A DNA stretch of 64,000 nucleotides from Cephalopachus bancanus (GCA_027257055.1 JAPVLO010000122.1:3162001-3226000), one strand, 5' to 3'; shown: positions 1-12,645, counted from the stretch's first letter. Program-made: numbers and translations. Notes: generated by a model not told the origin, from the sequence alone.

Positions 1-250
1 AGATGATTTGCCTGGGCCCAGGGTTTCAAGACCAGCCTGGGCAACTTGGCAGGACCTTGTCTCTACACTAAATAAGAAACTTAGTCGGACATGGTGGCAT
101 GTGCCTGTAGTTCCAGCTACTTGGAAGGCGGAAGTGGTAAGATCACCTGAGCCCAGCAGGTTGAGGCTATAGTAGCCATGAGCGTGCCACTATACTCCAG
201 CCTGGGTGACAGAGTGAGACCGACTCAAAAAGACAAAAAACAAAAACCAG
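1..250 (+). repeat. Alu SINE, 5' cut by window edge
   Basis: The visible part begins in the left arm, passes an A-rich middle and a right arm (TAGTTCCAGCTACTTGG), and ends in an A-rich tail near 230-250. It carries the 'GGGCAACTTGG' left-arm form and several mismatches, so it is an older copy. The start lies outside the window. Confidence 0.9.
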
Positions 251-420
251 CTCTCAGTGACCAACACACGCAATGAATAGGAACAACTACCAATTAGGAA
301 GCGTTAAGTGGTGGCTCATTTTCTGTGGTGCACAGCTGACTTTGATTGTTCCTCTTGGGTCAGGGGATAGCTTTACAAAGACTTATTTAACCAGTGGGAA
401 AGTAAGGTTAAATTTTTGTA

Positions 421-592
421 AGCAGCACTTTTCAAATTTTATGTGCATACAAGTCACCTGGGAATCTTGAGAAAATGCAGATTCTGGTTCAGCAGGTCTG
501 GAGTGTGACCTGAAATTCTGCATTTCTAACAAGTTCCCTGGTAATATTAATGCTGCTGACCCATGAACCACACTTTGGGTAGCAAGGGTCTG
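421..592 (+). mobile_element. MER5A-like nonautonomous hAT DNA transposon
   Basis: The core (AATGCAGATTCTGGTTCAGC, 'AATTCTGCATTTCTAACAAG', 'CTGCTGACCC') matches what I know of the MER5A family, a short Charlie-type hAT element without coding capacity. Ends are only approximate because the terminal inverted repeats are worn. It is an old fossil, assigned from remembered family features rather than alignment. Confidence 0.6.
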
Positions 593-1475
593 AGGGTTGT
601 GAGATAAACTGCTATCAGCAGCCCAAGGGGCCAACTGGGCATGTGAGAATAGTTGCAGTGTGTGTGAAGAGCCAAATCTGAAAAAGGATAGGAAAGATCC
701 ATTCCTGATATCTAGGGTACTTGGTGGGTGTGCCCATGACCTTGAGATCCAAATCCCATTAGTTAACTCATCTTTGTGAAATCTGAGTTTTAAGGATCTT
801 AGGCAGTGGAACATGTAACTATGGAAGTTCTGACAAGTGGCTAAGGCAAGGAGGTGATAGCCATGTGTAATGCTTATTTCTGTATCCATTTCAGGGAAGG
901 GTCTGGGAAGATGCCAGGAAACTTTGGTGCTTAATGAGAGCTTCGCTAACCTTACTGTCTGCTCCAGGAAACAAGCAGTCTTATGGCAGTGGGAAGCATG
1001 GACCCAAGACTGAAAGCTCTGGCACTTAGAGCAGTGGTAGGTAGAAAGGACTTAGGATAGCCCCTTACAGCAAGGCTTAAGTGATTTTCTCTGTTGAATG
1101 TTGACATGGATACCAACTGACTTTGATGTGACCTGCCTGGATCTAGTCTTGGAGAGTAGACCCACATCAATATTCACCTTACGAGACTGGGTAAATAGAG
1201 ACCTCTTATACCTGTGAGAGGAATTCTCAACACATTTCATTATTAATGTTTTGCAATAATCTAGCAGGTAACTGTAGTAATTTGTCATAATCTAATACAT
1301 GAATGTATTGTATGGGAGACTACTGAGGGTATAGTAAAGGAGAGTCTGTTTATAATTTGGTGAAGTGGATGCCCCGTCACTATTAATGGACAAAGAGAGT
1401 AACATTTATATCTAGAAAAATTTTGCTGAAGTTTTGTGGTGGGTGATGTGTTAACTCTCTAGACCAATTTGAAGA
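593..1475. other. No recognised feature
   Basis: About 880 bases of ordinary AT-rich sequence. Open frames here are short, unsupported by composition or motif, and overlap one another on both strands. I recognise neither repeat nor gene. Confidence 0.4.
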
Positions 1476-1768
1476 TTTATTTTTATTTAATTTTCGAGTC
1501 AGAGTCTCTCTGTCATCTAGACTGGAGTGCAGTGTCAAGCTCATGGCCACCATAGCCTTGACCTGCTGGGCTCAGGTAATCCTTCTGCCTCAGCCTTCCA
1601 AGTAGCTGGAACTATAGGCATGTGCCATAATTCCCAGCTAATTTGAATTATAGCAGGGATGAGGTCTCCAAGTTGCCCAGGCTGGTCTCGAACCCTGGGC
1701 TCAGGCAGTCTTCTTGCCTCTGCCTCTGAAAGTGTTGGGATTACAGGCATGAGCCACTGTGCACAGCC
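1476..1768 (-). repeat. Alu SINE
   Basis: On the plus strand it reads T-rich tail, right arm, middle, left arm ('GTTGGGATTACAGGCATGAG'), so it is inserted in minus orientation. Its diverged tail shows it is old. It sits within an antisense ancient L1 that reappears just downstream. Confidence 0.88.
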
Positions 1769-1784
1769 GAATTTGAGGAAAATC

Positions 1785-1953
1785 TATATCTTAAACAATT
1801 TTGAGCCTTTTCATTAACGAACATAGTGGATATCTGCATTTATGTTGCCTTTGATTCTTTTCATTAGTGTTTTATTTTCAGATTATAAATCCTGCACATA
1901 TTTTATTACACTTACACCTAAGTATTTCAGTTTTTGAAGCTATTATGAATGCC
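1785..1953 (-). mobile_element. Ancient L1 fragment, antisense
   Basis: The stretch around 'CATTAGTGTTTTATTTTCAG' and 'CACCTAAGTATTTCAG' resembles the antisense of an old L1 ORF2 region. It is cut by Alus on both sides and too short and diverged to assign to a subfamily. Confidence 0.45.
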
Positions 1954-2245
1954 CTTTTTTTTTAAGTTGGCGTCTCACCCCGTTGCCCAGGCTGGAGTGC
2001 AGTGGCACACTCGTGGCCACTGCAGCCTCAACCTACTAGGCTCAGGCAATCCTTCCACCTCAGCCTTCCATGTAGCCAGAACTACAGGCCCATGCTACCA
2101 ACCTTGGCTAATTTTTTTGATTTATTGTAAAGACAAGGTCTCGTTGAGTTGCCCAGGCTGTTCTCAAACCCCTGGGCTCAGGCAATCCTCTCCCCTCGGC
2201 CTCCCAAGGTGCTGGGATTACAGGCTTGAGCCACCATGCCCAGCC
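1954..2245 (-). repeat. Alu SINE
   Basis: Full-length dimer in minus orientation with a T-run at the left. Flanks 'TATGAATGCCCTTT' and 'TATAAATGTTCTTT' match at 11 of 14 positions and look like a decayed target-site duplication. The neighbouring Alus downstream are in the opposite orientation. Confidence 0.9.
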
Positions 2246-2263
2246 TATAAATGTTCTTTTAAA

Positions 2264-2557
2264 AAACGTTTTGGAGCCAGGCTTGGTGGCTCAGCCTGTA
2301 ATCCCGCGCCTTGGGAGCCTGAGGTGAGTGGATTGCCTGAGCCCGCGGGTTCAAGACCTGCTTGGGCAACTTGGTGAGACCTCATCTCTACAATAAACCA
2401 AAAAATTAGCTGGGTGTGGTAGCGCGTGCCTGTAGTTCCAGCAACTTGGAAGGCTGAGGCGGAAGGATTGCAGGTCGAGGCTGCAGTGGCCGGGAGCAAC
2501 CGCTGCACTCCAGTCTGGGCGACGGGAGTGAGACTCCAACTCAAACAAACAAACAAA
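2264..2557 (+). repeat. Alu SINE, first unit of a same-site run
   Basis: Complete dimer preceded by AAACGTTTTGG (2264-2274). The tail (CAAACAAACAAACAAAAAA) leads straight into a second copy of that 11-mer with one change. The 11-mer is therefore this Alu's target-site duplication. Confidence 0.9.
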
Positions 2558-2861
2558 AAATGTTTTGGGCTGGGTTCGGTGGCTCTGTCTGTAATCCCAG
2601 CACTTTGGATGGCCGAGACAAGAAGACTGCCTGAGGCTGTGGGTTCAAGTCACACCCGGGCAACTTGGTGAGATCCCGTCTCTACAATAAATCAAAAATT
2701 AGCTGGGCATGGTAGTGCGCACCTGTAGTTCCAGCTACTTGGAAGGCTGAGGCAGAAGGATCGCAGGAGCCCAGCAGGTTGAGGCTGTGGTGGCCATGAG
2801 CATGCCACTGCCCTCCAGCCTGAGTGACAGAGTGAGACTCCAACTCAAAAAAGTAAAAATA
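2558..2861 (+). repeat. Alu SINE, second unit of a same-site run
   Basis: Complete dimer beginning GCTGGGTTCGGTGG after AAATGTTTTGG (2558-2568) and ending in an A-rich tail followed by AAACGTTTTGG (2862-2872). It shares the target site of the preceding Alu and has the same orientation. Confidence 0.9.
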
Positions 2862-2963
2862 AAACGTTTTGGAGCCCAGCAGATCGATGCTGGGGTGGCC
2901 GTGAGCGTGCCACTGCACTCCAGCCTGGACAATGGTGTGAGAGACTCCAACTCAAAAAAAAAA
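2862..2963 (+). repeat. Alu right-arm fragment, third unit of the run
   Basis: Only the last ~90 bases of an Alu plus poly-A follow the third AAACGTTTTGG. The 3' flank (GTTTGCTTTCC) does not repeat the 11-mer, so this piece may be a recombination remnant rather than an independent insertion. Confidence 0.8.
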
Positions 2964-3199
2964 GTTTGCTTTCCAATGTCCTCGCTATACCTTTCATTCT
3001 GAATTTCCACTATAGCCCCCTCGGAAAAAATCATGGCTTCTGGAGTTTTGCTGAGGACTAGAGATAGCCAAATAAATTAGTTCCACCTATATTCACTTGA
3101 TTTTGAATGTGGTCTTCATAATGGAGTAAATGGCAGCACATTCAATCCAGCATCATGTTACCATGAACTTGACCTTGCCCTCCTGTCTAGCCCTCTCTA

Positions 3200-3776
3200 T
3201 ACATGAGGGGAACCCCCCCCAAAATCTGGAATTTACTTTTTAAAAATTGTGTATTCTTATCTGTTTAAACTTCAATCACCTTCAAAATACTCTCTGATGA
3301 AGTACACCTGTAGAGATGCTTTTTCCACTGCTCAAAATAGTTTTTGAACTTGTCAATTTTGATGCCTTTTAGTGCTTTGGCTGTTTTTTGTTTCGCCTCT
3401 TCCACATTGGCAAAACATTTCCATTTGAAGATTTTTTTTACCCGAGGAAACAAAAAAAGTCTCTCAGCAAGATTGGGTGAATAGGGAAGGTGAGGCACGG
3501 AGGTCATGCCATTTTTGGTAAAAACAAAACAAAACAAAAAAAACTGCTGAAAGCTCAGCACAGTATGGGCATGTGTGTTGTCATGGTGGAAGAACCAGTC
3601 ACCTGTTTACCACAACTCAGAAGGTCTCTTCTGCAAATCGTGATGCAACCTTCTCAAAACTTCAAGATAAAGATTTTGGTTGACCATTTGATTCAGAGGA
3701 ACAAATTCTGAGTTTACTACAAGGGGCCCACCCTCCAAAAGATAATTCCAGTTTTTTGGAGGTTCCCCCCCCCATA
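3200..3776 (-). mobile_element. Tc1/mariner-type transposon remnant
   Basis: The minus strand encodes about 98 residues resembling the C-terminal part of a mariner transposase: 'YSPNLAERLF' fits the conserved YSPDLAP region where the last catalytic Asp would be (here N), followed by a Lys-rich segment and 'FEQWKKHLYRC'. G/C-run ends at about 3207 and 3770 (GGGGAACCCCCCCC and TTCCCCCCCCC) form degenerate terminal inverted repeats, each next to TA, the mariner target. At about 570 bp it is an internally deleted derivative of a ~1.3 kb element and is not active. A homologous copy lies in opposite orientation near 13.5-14.0 kb. Confidence 0.75.
3265..3561 (-). pseudogene. Mariner transposase C-terminal fragment
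   Basis: Open frame of about 98 codons. Only residues from about 20 onward look like transposase; the first residues are read-through of an A/C-rich stretch. The catalytic-region motif has Asn where Asp is expected, and the N-terminal DNA-binding and first catalytic regions are absent. No protein function is expected. Confidence 0.65.
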
Positions 3777-5934
3777 GATTACTAGTAGTTTCTCTTCACT
3801 TGGGAAGGTCAGTGGTGTAATTGCACTGTCCCATTCCAGCAGAAATTTGTTTAGAAATTCCAAGCAGAATTTTATTGTCTTACACCACAGCATGGTGTTC
3901 TATTTTTGAGATTATATTGGAGCTTTATATTGGTAATGTCCTTATCCAAGATGTTCTTGTCATCAAGGGCATTGATCTCTGATGCTGTTATTTCATTCAT
4001 CTTCCAAATGACAGACCAGAGATGGCTTATTAAGGAAGTATAAAGCTCAAGATCTGAGCCCCATAGTTACATTTGTAGATGTCATGCTTAACATTCTTGA
4101 GGCTCTCAGAAAAAGTTTCCCTCTATAGACTCCCCTCTTTAAGAAGGAGGCACAGGGTTGGTTGGCCCATTAGTTACTGGCACCTCTGTATTACTCTCCC
4201 TGGCATCCATTTGGGTCTCTAGCCCATCCATTTGGCATGTCTATCAATAAGTGATGATCCAATCAACAGGAGGCACAAGAGATAGATCCAAATACCATCT
4301 TGCCTCCTTCCATTCTACCTTGAACAGTCAAGGATACTGGAGGCCTCTGGGTAAGACACGTGTCCATTCAGGAGTCTCTACAACTTAAACATGTACACAT
4401 GGAGCTAACTACACTGCCCAGATTTGGTCTATTCTGTAAATCTTGAATCAGTACACTGATCTCACAGATTTTCACATTTTTGCCCCATTAGAACTAATAT
4501 TAATTGTTATAAAATGAACTCACCTAATTTGCTTCTCTGTGACCAATACAGGAGCAAGATCTGTGGAAAGACATTTATCACCTATTTGAAAAGGTTGGCA
4601 TGTTGATATTTACTAAACTCCACCCCCCATCCAAGATCCTGGTACCGTGGAACCCCAAAAGTTAGGTTCAAGTATCTGATATGCAGAGAGCCAAACGCTG
4701 ACACATCAGCACTTAGAAACAGAAAAGGGTTTATTTTATTGGCCAGAGCTTGAGGACAGGAGAGGCAGACTCTCAAATGAGACCTGCCTTTGAATATAAC
4801 TGGGGTCTTTCATGAGTAATGTAGGTATGTGGGAGGTGAGATCACCAGTGATCAAAGCTGTTTGCATCCCTCAGACAATCCAGCTTCTGGATACCATCGA
4901 GAAGATCTGCCTGTTTTGGTTTTTAAAAGAAAAGTTCATTAATCTCGTGAGCAATTCCCGGGGATTAGACTATGAAGATAATTAATTATCAGTGACTACC
5001 CTGACCAAAGTCATCACATACAAGCAGTCATGCATGAAGGAAGAAAAGAACAAAGAGAAAGGAAATTAATATCTTATGATTTTTCCAATAGACTCAGTTA
5101 CACTGGTAGATGCCATAATTTCTGCAGTTTAGTCACTGCTCTTCCCAAACTCTGTGAACCAGATTTTATATGTACTTTGTGTGACATAGAACTCTGTACT
5201 ATTTTAGTCATAAAACCATTTAATTTTGTGGATAACTCCAGGGGTGGCATCACGAAGGTCCCCTCTTGAATAGCATAGTCCTGTGGCTAAATAGGTCAAT
5301 GGTTAATCATGCTTCATGAGAATATTATTGATGCCTAGGAAAAGGCCAATTTAACAATGGATGACTGCCCTTGTTCTGGAGATCTGGGAAATACTGACTA
5401 GACCATAATGACCCCAAGTAGAAATTGGGTGCTTTTGCAAAACCAAGCTTTTGCCTGTGTCATCTGAAAGGTAAGATGTGCCAAGATCTCCTCTCTCTTA
5501 GAACTTAATCAAACTCTCAGCATTCATAGATGGCTAGGAGGGTGTAATAAACGCCTATCATTTTTGTGGAAGCCCACAATCTTTTCAATGTCCTTTCTAG
5601 GTTTTAGTGATTATGAGCCTTGCTTCCTGAAGTCATCTTTGCTGCTAAGATGCAGACAGTGACCTGGTTGGCAATTAGAAACATCTGCACTAAGCAACAT
5701 GAAGAACAAGTTCTGTGCAGATTCCTATGTGCTGGCATGAGAATGTTTTGTTATATATATTCCCATGTTTTGGCATATATATTTGGTTTTCCAAGGACAT
5801 CATGTTTGCAAGGTCAAGTTCCTGATACAGACATGGCACTGGTGCTGATGCTCGTGGCTGCAGTAAAGTCAAGTTTCTAGATTTTAGTGCTCTATGGTAG
5901 CCGAGAGGATAGTGGTAGTTTCTTTTTCCTTTCC
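3777..5934. other. Long stretch without assignable feature
   Basis: No coding gene is apparent. Around 4.7 kb the plus strand has 'GGGTTTATTTTATTGG', which reads as an AATAAA-like signal on the minus strand, and the surrounding sequence could be an old LTR, but I cannot fix ends or family. Short open frames (for example 5620-5880) show no domain. Confidence 0.35.
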
Positions 5935-6115
5935 TTTTTTAAAATACTTTTTTATTGAAGTGAGATTCATATGACCTAAAACAAAACCATTTAAAAGTGT
6001 AATTCAGTGCCCTTTCAGTACATCTCCAGTGTTGTACAGCTACCACCTCTATCTAGCTCCTAAAACATTTTTTATGGCCTTAAAAGAAACCCCTGTACTC
6101 ATTAAGCAGTGATAG
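5935..6115. mobile_element. Possible ancient L1 3'-end fragment
   Basis: The run 'ACCATTTAAAAGTGTAATTC', then 'GTACAGCTACCACC' and 'AAAAGAAACCCCTGTACTC' follows the order I associate with old L1M 3' untranslated regions. Diverged and short; orientation not assigned. Confidence 0.4.
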
Positions 6116-6358
6116 CTTTTTTTTTTTTTTTAAGTCATGTCAGTTTTGTAGCATGGTTTGAGACCTTATTCCTAGGGTCTTTTTCCACAGTGGTATAATT
6201 ATGTAAGGGTGGAAATATACAAGAGTAAGCCTACAGAAATAGGTTGTGCCCAAATTAGCTCTCAGGCATATTGTCTTCAAAGGAATGTTTTAAACCAGCC
6301 AGAGACTAACATCAACATGCTTACATTTTGAGTTCAAAATTAAAAATCCAAAGTAGCA

Positions 6359-6462
6359 GGCCAGGTGCAATGACTTGTGCCTGTAATCCCAGCTACTTGG
6401 GAGGCTCAAGCAGGAGGATCACTTGAGACTGGCGTGGACAACATAACAAAACCTCATCTTTA
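6359..6462 (+). repeat. 7SL/Alu left-monomer (FLAM-like)
   Basis: A single arm beginning GGCCAGGTGCAATGAC and containing 'CTGTAATCCCAGCTACTTGG' and 'AACATAACAAAACCTCATCT', with no second arm. It joins directly to the L1 5' UTR without a poly-A or duplication between them. Its 'AGCTACTTGGGAGG' form is close to 7SL and to old monomers. Confidence 0.75.
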
Positions 6463-7790
6463 AAGGAAAACTTTAAAGATGGCGACAGGGCAACCTGGTC
6501 TATGAAATCCTCTGCAAAGGAGAACGCAGAGGGTCTCTGGCTCTCTCCCCGGGGGCTGCAGACCCAACATCGGCAGCCTGCTCTTCACATGGAGCTCGAC
6601 CATCGCCACACAGCAGCTGCTGGTGCCGCTGCGGCCTCCGTGGTGGCCATAGCACATCGCGCCATCCGTGCCTGAGGCGATCCACGACTTCAGTCCTTGA
6701 AGCCCCTGCAGGCAAGATCTGCTGGGATCACTGCCACCTCTGCTGCCACTGTGATGTCCTGCTGTGGGTCTCCTCCCGTGTGCCCTGAGGCAGGCTCCCA
6801 TCTCCAGCCTCTGCCCAACTCCTGTCTGGCTCCACCCTGTCTGGGGCGAGCAGCTGAGATAGCACCACCTGCTGGCGATTCAAGGTAACAACACCGAAAC
6901 GGGAGAAACAAGCTTGAAAAACAGACACAGGCCAGATTTGAGTGGTGAATGGAGGGTGATCTGAACTGTCCTTCACAGCAGGCCAGGGGCAACTGACCCT
7001 AACTGCAAACTAATTTCCTAGCTTGAAAAGAAAGCTAGAACTCAGAACTAAAAGGACATTGGGCTTAAACGAAAAGTCTCAGAGTGTGCTAGATTGGTTC
7101 TGTTAGTTTAATGACTTAATTCTATTCCTACTGTTTTGTTCCTTTTTTTTCTTTTCCTCTTCCATTTCTTCTCTTTTCTCCTCTCTGTAAACCATCTTTG
7201 TTTAGAGGAACAGCACACCAATAAGGTGGTTGGTTAGCTTGTGTGTTAGCATCATTGTATGTTTTATTTTTTTGTATGGGAGTTGGTTAGTCTGTAGCTG
7301 TGGTCTGTTGTTTTTATCTGTTTCAGTATAGGTCTCTCTCTCTCCATTTGTTGGTACACTCATCTGTTTCCCCCCTTACTCCTCTCTCTCTCCACCCCCC
7401 TCTTCCCCCCACTGTCTGCTCCATTCTCTTCCCTCTGCTAACCACATTTTTTTTCTGGGAGTAAACCTACAGCCCCACTGCATGGACAGATTCCAAGGCA
7501 GTGGGAAGTGGGTTTCAGATTATCCATACACCTCTCGGTGAATACCAGAACCTACAGATAGATTTTTAATCACAGCTCCCCCCTTAAGTAAATCTCAAAG
7601 CTGCAGAAAGGACCACCCCCAACCTATAGTGCAACTCCAGAATTGAACAAAGTAAGAGGACATACATAAAGAATAGGAGATTGAACAAACAGAAGTAAAA
7701 CCAATCCCTCTACCCCTGAATAACAGAATTAAAGAAGACGGTGACGTAGAGGGAAGGAAAGAGTAGGGAGGGGGGGAAAAAACCACACAA
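6463..7790 (+). promoter_or_regulatory. L1 5' UTR (probable promoter region)
   Basis: GC-rich up to about 6900, then T/C-rich (7130-7450), ending just before ORF1. In L1 elements this region carries the internal promoter. I place it by position between the 5' junction and the ORF1 start. I cannot identify factor sites, and the sequence is unlike the human L1 5' UTR I know. Confidence 0.6.
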
Positions 7791-8750
7791 ATGAAGAAAA
7801 ACCAAAAGAAGAATATAGGTCTCACACAGACCCCTGGGAGATCAGACACTGAGAAAACAGATTCTGGAACACAAACAATGAAGAACCCCCAGAATGACTG
7901 GTCACATGCAACAAACCGAGAAATCAAGACATTAATAGTGAGGATTAAAAAAATTGAGGAGAGACAAGAGGAAAATAGGAAGGAGCTGATGTCAGAAATA
8001 ACAGCAGTAAAGAATACTGTGATGGAAATAAATAACAAACTAATAAGCATGGAAAGCAGAATTAGCCAAGCAGAAGAAAGAATCTCAGAGCTCGAAGACC
8101 AAAACACAGAACTCACCCAAACTGTCAAAAGCATAGAAAAGAAGCTCAAAAAGACAGAACAAAATCTTCAAGAGATGAATGATCACTTCAAGAGACCGAA
8201 CCTAATAGTAATTGTCCTTCCTGAGGCAGAGAAAGAAACAGAGGCCACACTGGAACAAACATTTCATGAAATCATTCAAGAAAACTTCCCTCATCTCATC
8301 AAGAATGAAAAAATTCAAACATAAGAGATTCAGAGAACCCCTGCAAGACAACAAAGACCAACTCCCAGACATATAATAATTTGCCTAAACAAAGTAGGTA
8401 TAAAAGAAAAAATCCTAAAGGCTGCAAGAGAAAAAGATCAGACTACGTACCAGGGAAAACCAATTAGAATAGCAGCAGATTTATTTACAGAAACCCTCCA
8501 GGCTAGGAGAGCTTGGAGCCCTATCTTCAAAGTTCTAAAAGATAAACAGTTTCAACTGAGAATAACCTACCCAGCCAAGCTAAGCTTCATCAGTGAGGGA
8601 GAATTGAAATCTTTTCCATATATCCAATCCCTAAGAACCTACGCTGACACAAGACCACCTCTACAAGAAACACTTAAGAAAGTATTGAACACAGAAGAAA
8701 AGGAAAAAAGAACAACGTTCTTCACAAGAGTACAGGTAAAACACACATGA
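7791..8750 (+). pseudogene. L1 ORF1p, interrupted
   Basis: ORF1p is the RNA-binding trimeric chaperone of L1. The frame starts at ATG 7791 and runs 319 codons to TGA 8748-8750, with one internal TAA at 8322-8324. Residues ~45-130 are rich in Glu/Lys/Gln heptads, the trimerising coiled coil. Next comes an RRM-like part, then the basic C-terminal domain past the stop ('YPAKLSFISEGELKSF'). Overall length fits L1 ORF1p, so a single nonsense change disabled it. ORF2 follows after about 100 bases. Confidence 0.87.
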
Positions 8751-8824
8751 TCCAACTCTAAAAGCAAAAGAAAGACAACACACAAACAGGAAGAACAACA
8801 ACTCTGTAAGAACATTATGATAGG

Positions 8825-11800
8825 GATCAACTCTCACATTTCAATAATTAGTTTGAATTGAATGGACTAAATGCACCACTGAAAAGATATAGAATGGCAA
8901 AATGGATAAAATATCACCAGGCAACAATCTATTGCCTTCAAGAGACTCACCTCACTAGAAAGGACACTCACAGACTCAAAGTAAAAGAATGGGAAACAAA
9001 TTTTCAGGCTAATGGAACACAAAAGAAAGGAGGAGTTGTGATCTTTAATCTCAGACAAAATACCCTTTAAGCTATCAAAAATTTAAAAAGATACAGAAGG
9101 CCACTACATAATGATAAAAGGTTCAATCCATCAACAAGAAATATCCATCCTAAACATATATGCACCAAACATAGGAGCACCAACTTTCATAAAGCAGCTC
9201 CTAGGTAAACTAAAAAAAGATATCAACTCCAATACCATCATAGCTGGGGACTTGAATACCCCACTCACAACCCTAGACAGATCACAAGGACAAAAAATCA
9301 GCAATGAGATCCAAAACCTCAATGTGGACTCTTGGTCAAATGGACTTAATTGATACCTACAGAACCCTCCATCCAGAGACCACAGAATACATATTCTACT
9401 CATCACCGCATGGAACGTACTCTAAGATCGACCACATACTTGGCCATAAATCAAGCATAAGCAAATTTAAAAGGACTGAAATTTTACCGTGCACCTTCTC
9501 AGACCACAGTGGAATAAATATAAACATTAACACTAACAAGTTCCCCCCAAAACCCACAAAGACATGGACACTAAACAGCATGATGCTAAACAACTCCTGG
9601 GTCAATGATGAAATCAAAACAGAGATTAAAAGATACCTGGAAACAAATGATAATGAAGAAACATCTTACCACAATCTCTGGGACACCATGAAAGCTGTAG
9701 TAAGAGTGGAATTTATATCCCTACAAACACACATGAAAAAAATAGAAGGATCACAAATAAACAGGCTAAGAAGCCACCTAAAAAAGCTGGAAAAGCAAGA
9801 CCACAAAAACCCTAATTTCAGCAGAAGAATCCAGATCACCAAAATAAAATCCCAAATCCAGGACATAAAGACAAAAAGATAATACAAAAAAATCAATGAA
9901 ACAAAAAGCTGGTTCTTCGAAAGGATAAACAAGATCGATGGTCCCCTAGCCAATCTGACCAAGAAAAAGAGAGAAAAAGCCCAAATAAACACAATCAGAA
10001 ACACAAAAGATGAAGTCACATCTGATCCTGAAGAAATAAAAAGGATCATTAGAGACTACTATGTACACTTGTATGGAAACAAACTTGAAAACCTTTCAGA
10101 AATGGAGGACTTTCTGTCATCACACAACCTGCCTGGGTTGAAACAAGAAGAAATTGAGACCCTAAATAGACCAATAACAATCAAGGAAATTGACTATGTA
10201 ATAAGAAAACTACCTACAAAAAAAAGGCCTGGACCAGATGGCTTTCCAGCAGAATTCTACAAGACATTTAAGGAGGAGCTTATACCAATCCTACTGAAGG
10301 TATTCCAGGTGATTGAGAAAGACGGAACTCTCCCCAAATCATTTTACAAAGCTAACATCACATTGGTACCCAAGCCAGGTAAAGACCCAACAAAGAAAGA
10401 GAACTACAGGCCAATATCTTTGATGAACATAGATGCTAAAATTCTCAACAAGATCCTAGCAAACCGGATTCAACAACACATCTCAAAAGTCATCCATCAT
10501 GACTAAGTAGGCTTCACCCCTGGGATGCAAGGCTGGTTCAACATTCGTAAAACCATAAATGTAATTAAATACATCAACAGATGTCAAAACAAAAACCACA
10601 TGATTATATCATTAGACACAGAAAAAGCTTTTGATAAAATCCAGCACCACTTCTTGATAAAAACCCTCGAATAGCTAGGCATACAGGGAACATACCTTAA
10701 AATAGTAAAAGCCATCTACGAGAAACCCACAGCCAGTATACTCCTAAACAGACAAAAACTGGAACCATTTCCTCTGAAAACTGGAACAAGACAAGGATGC
10801 CCACTCTCACCCCTCCTGTTCAATATAGTATTGGAAGTCCTGGTTAGAGCAATCAGAGAAGAGAAGGCAATCAGGGGTATTCAAATAGGAAAAGAGGAAG
10901 TCAAGCTATCTCTCTTTGCAGATGACATGATCATGTACCTTGAAAACCCAAGAGAATCGGTCAGAAACCTCCTTACACTGATAAAAGACTTTGGCAAAGT
11001 CTCAGGATATAAAATAAATGTGCAAAAGACAATCGCCAATAATAAACAAACAGAAACCCAATAATAAACAAATGGAAACCCAAATAAAAAGCACAATTCC
11101 ATGAACAGTAGCCACCAAAAAAATGAAATACCTTGACATCTTCCTAACCAGAAATGTGAAAGACCTTTACAATGAAAACTACAAAACACTGCTCAAAATC
11201 AAAGATGACACAAGCAAGTGGAAAAATATCCCATGCTCATGGATTGGAAGAATCAACATTGTGAAGATGTCCATCCTACCTAAGGCAATCTACAGATTTA
11301 ATGCAATACCCATCAAATTACCAGCAACATTCTTCTCAGAATAGAAAAACAACACAGGAATTCATATGGAAACACAAATGACTAAGAATAGCCAGAATAA
11401 ACCTCAGCAAAAAAAAAAAAACAAAGCAGGTGGTATCACATTACCAGACTTCAAACTTTACTGTAAAGCTACAATCATCAAAACAGCTTGGTATTGGTAC
11501 AGGAACAGGCATATAGACCAATGGAGTAGAATTGAGATTCCAGAAGCAAAACCTCAATTTCTCAACCAACTCATCTTCAACAAAGCCTCCACCACCTACC
11601 ACTGGGGAGAGGAGAACCTATTCAATAAATGGTGCTGGGAAAACTGGCTGACCACATGCAGAAGATTGAAACAGGACCTCTATCTATCCCCATACACAAA
11701 AATTAACTCTAAATGGATCAGAGACCTAAATGTAAAACCTCAAGCCATAAGAACCTTAGAAAATGAAGGACATACCCTCATGGAAATTGGAACTGGCATC

Positions 11801-12645
11801 CAATTCCTGAATAAAACCCGAAACCCACAGGCCATAAGAGAGAAGATAGACAAGTGGGACCTCATTAAACTGACAAGCTTCTGCAAAGCCAAAGAAACCA
11901 TCAAGAGAGCAGGGAGACTGGGAAAAGTTTTTGGCAACTCCAGGTCTGACAAAGACTTAATATCTTGGATCTACAAGGAACTCAAATGTGCTGAAAAGAA
12001 AAAAACAAACAACCCCATTATCAAATGGGCAAAAGATATGAACAGACACTTCTCAAAGGAAGACATCCATGCAGCCAACAGACACATGAAGAAATGTTCA
12101 ACCTCACTAATCATTAAGGAGATGCAAATCAAAACCACACTTAGATACCACCTAACTCCAGTCAGAGTGGCAATTATCAATAACTCAAAAAATAACAGTT
12201 GCTGGAGAGGGTGTGGCGAAAAGGGAACACTTCTACACTGTTGGTGGGAGTGCAAACTAGTGTAACCTCTGTGGAAAACAGTATGGAGATACCTAAAAGC
12301 TCTAAATATTGACCTCCCATTTGACCCCGCAATTCCCCTACTGGAATATACCCTGAAGAACTCAAATCACTCTATAAAAAAGACACCTGCACACGTATGT
12401 TTATCACAGCATTGTTCACAATAGCAAGAATCTGGAAGCAACCATGCTGTCCATCAAAATAGGAGAAGACTGAATTTTAAAAATGTGGTACATATACACG
12501 ATGGAATACTATGCAGCCATAAAAAAGAACCAAATCATGAATTTTGCAGCAACCTGGATGGAAGTAGAGTCTATAATACTGAGTGACCTCTCACAGAAAC
12601 AAAGATCTGAGTATCACATGTTCTCACTCATATAGTGGACCTTGA
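8825..12645 (+). pseudogene. L1 ORF2p endonuclease/reverse transcriptase, broken
   Basis: ORF2p nicks target DNA and copies L1 RNA. Pieces occur in all three frames. Endonuclease: 'QETHL' at ~8938, 'AGDLNTPL' at ~9240 and 'SDHSG' at ~9500, the three metal/catalytic landmarks. Reverse transcriptase: '[12 protein letters not shown]' (~10228), '[14 protein letters not shown]' (~10780) and catalytic 'FADD' (10915-10926). C-terminal Cys motif: 'CWRGC...HCWWEC' (~12200-12255). At least five frameshifts or stops interrupt it, including TAA at ~10504 and TAG at ~10672. It lies in normal order after ORF1. Confidence 0.88.

Noticed and set aside
1949..2377. Open frames with 'SWSLTLSPRLECSG'-like or '[11 protein letters not shown]'-like protein, here and throughout
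   Set aside because: They are Alu read in sense or antisense. The same peptides recur at every Alu in the window and are not genes.
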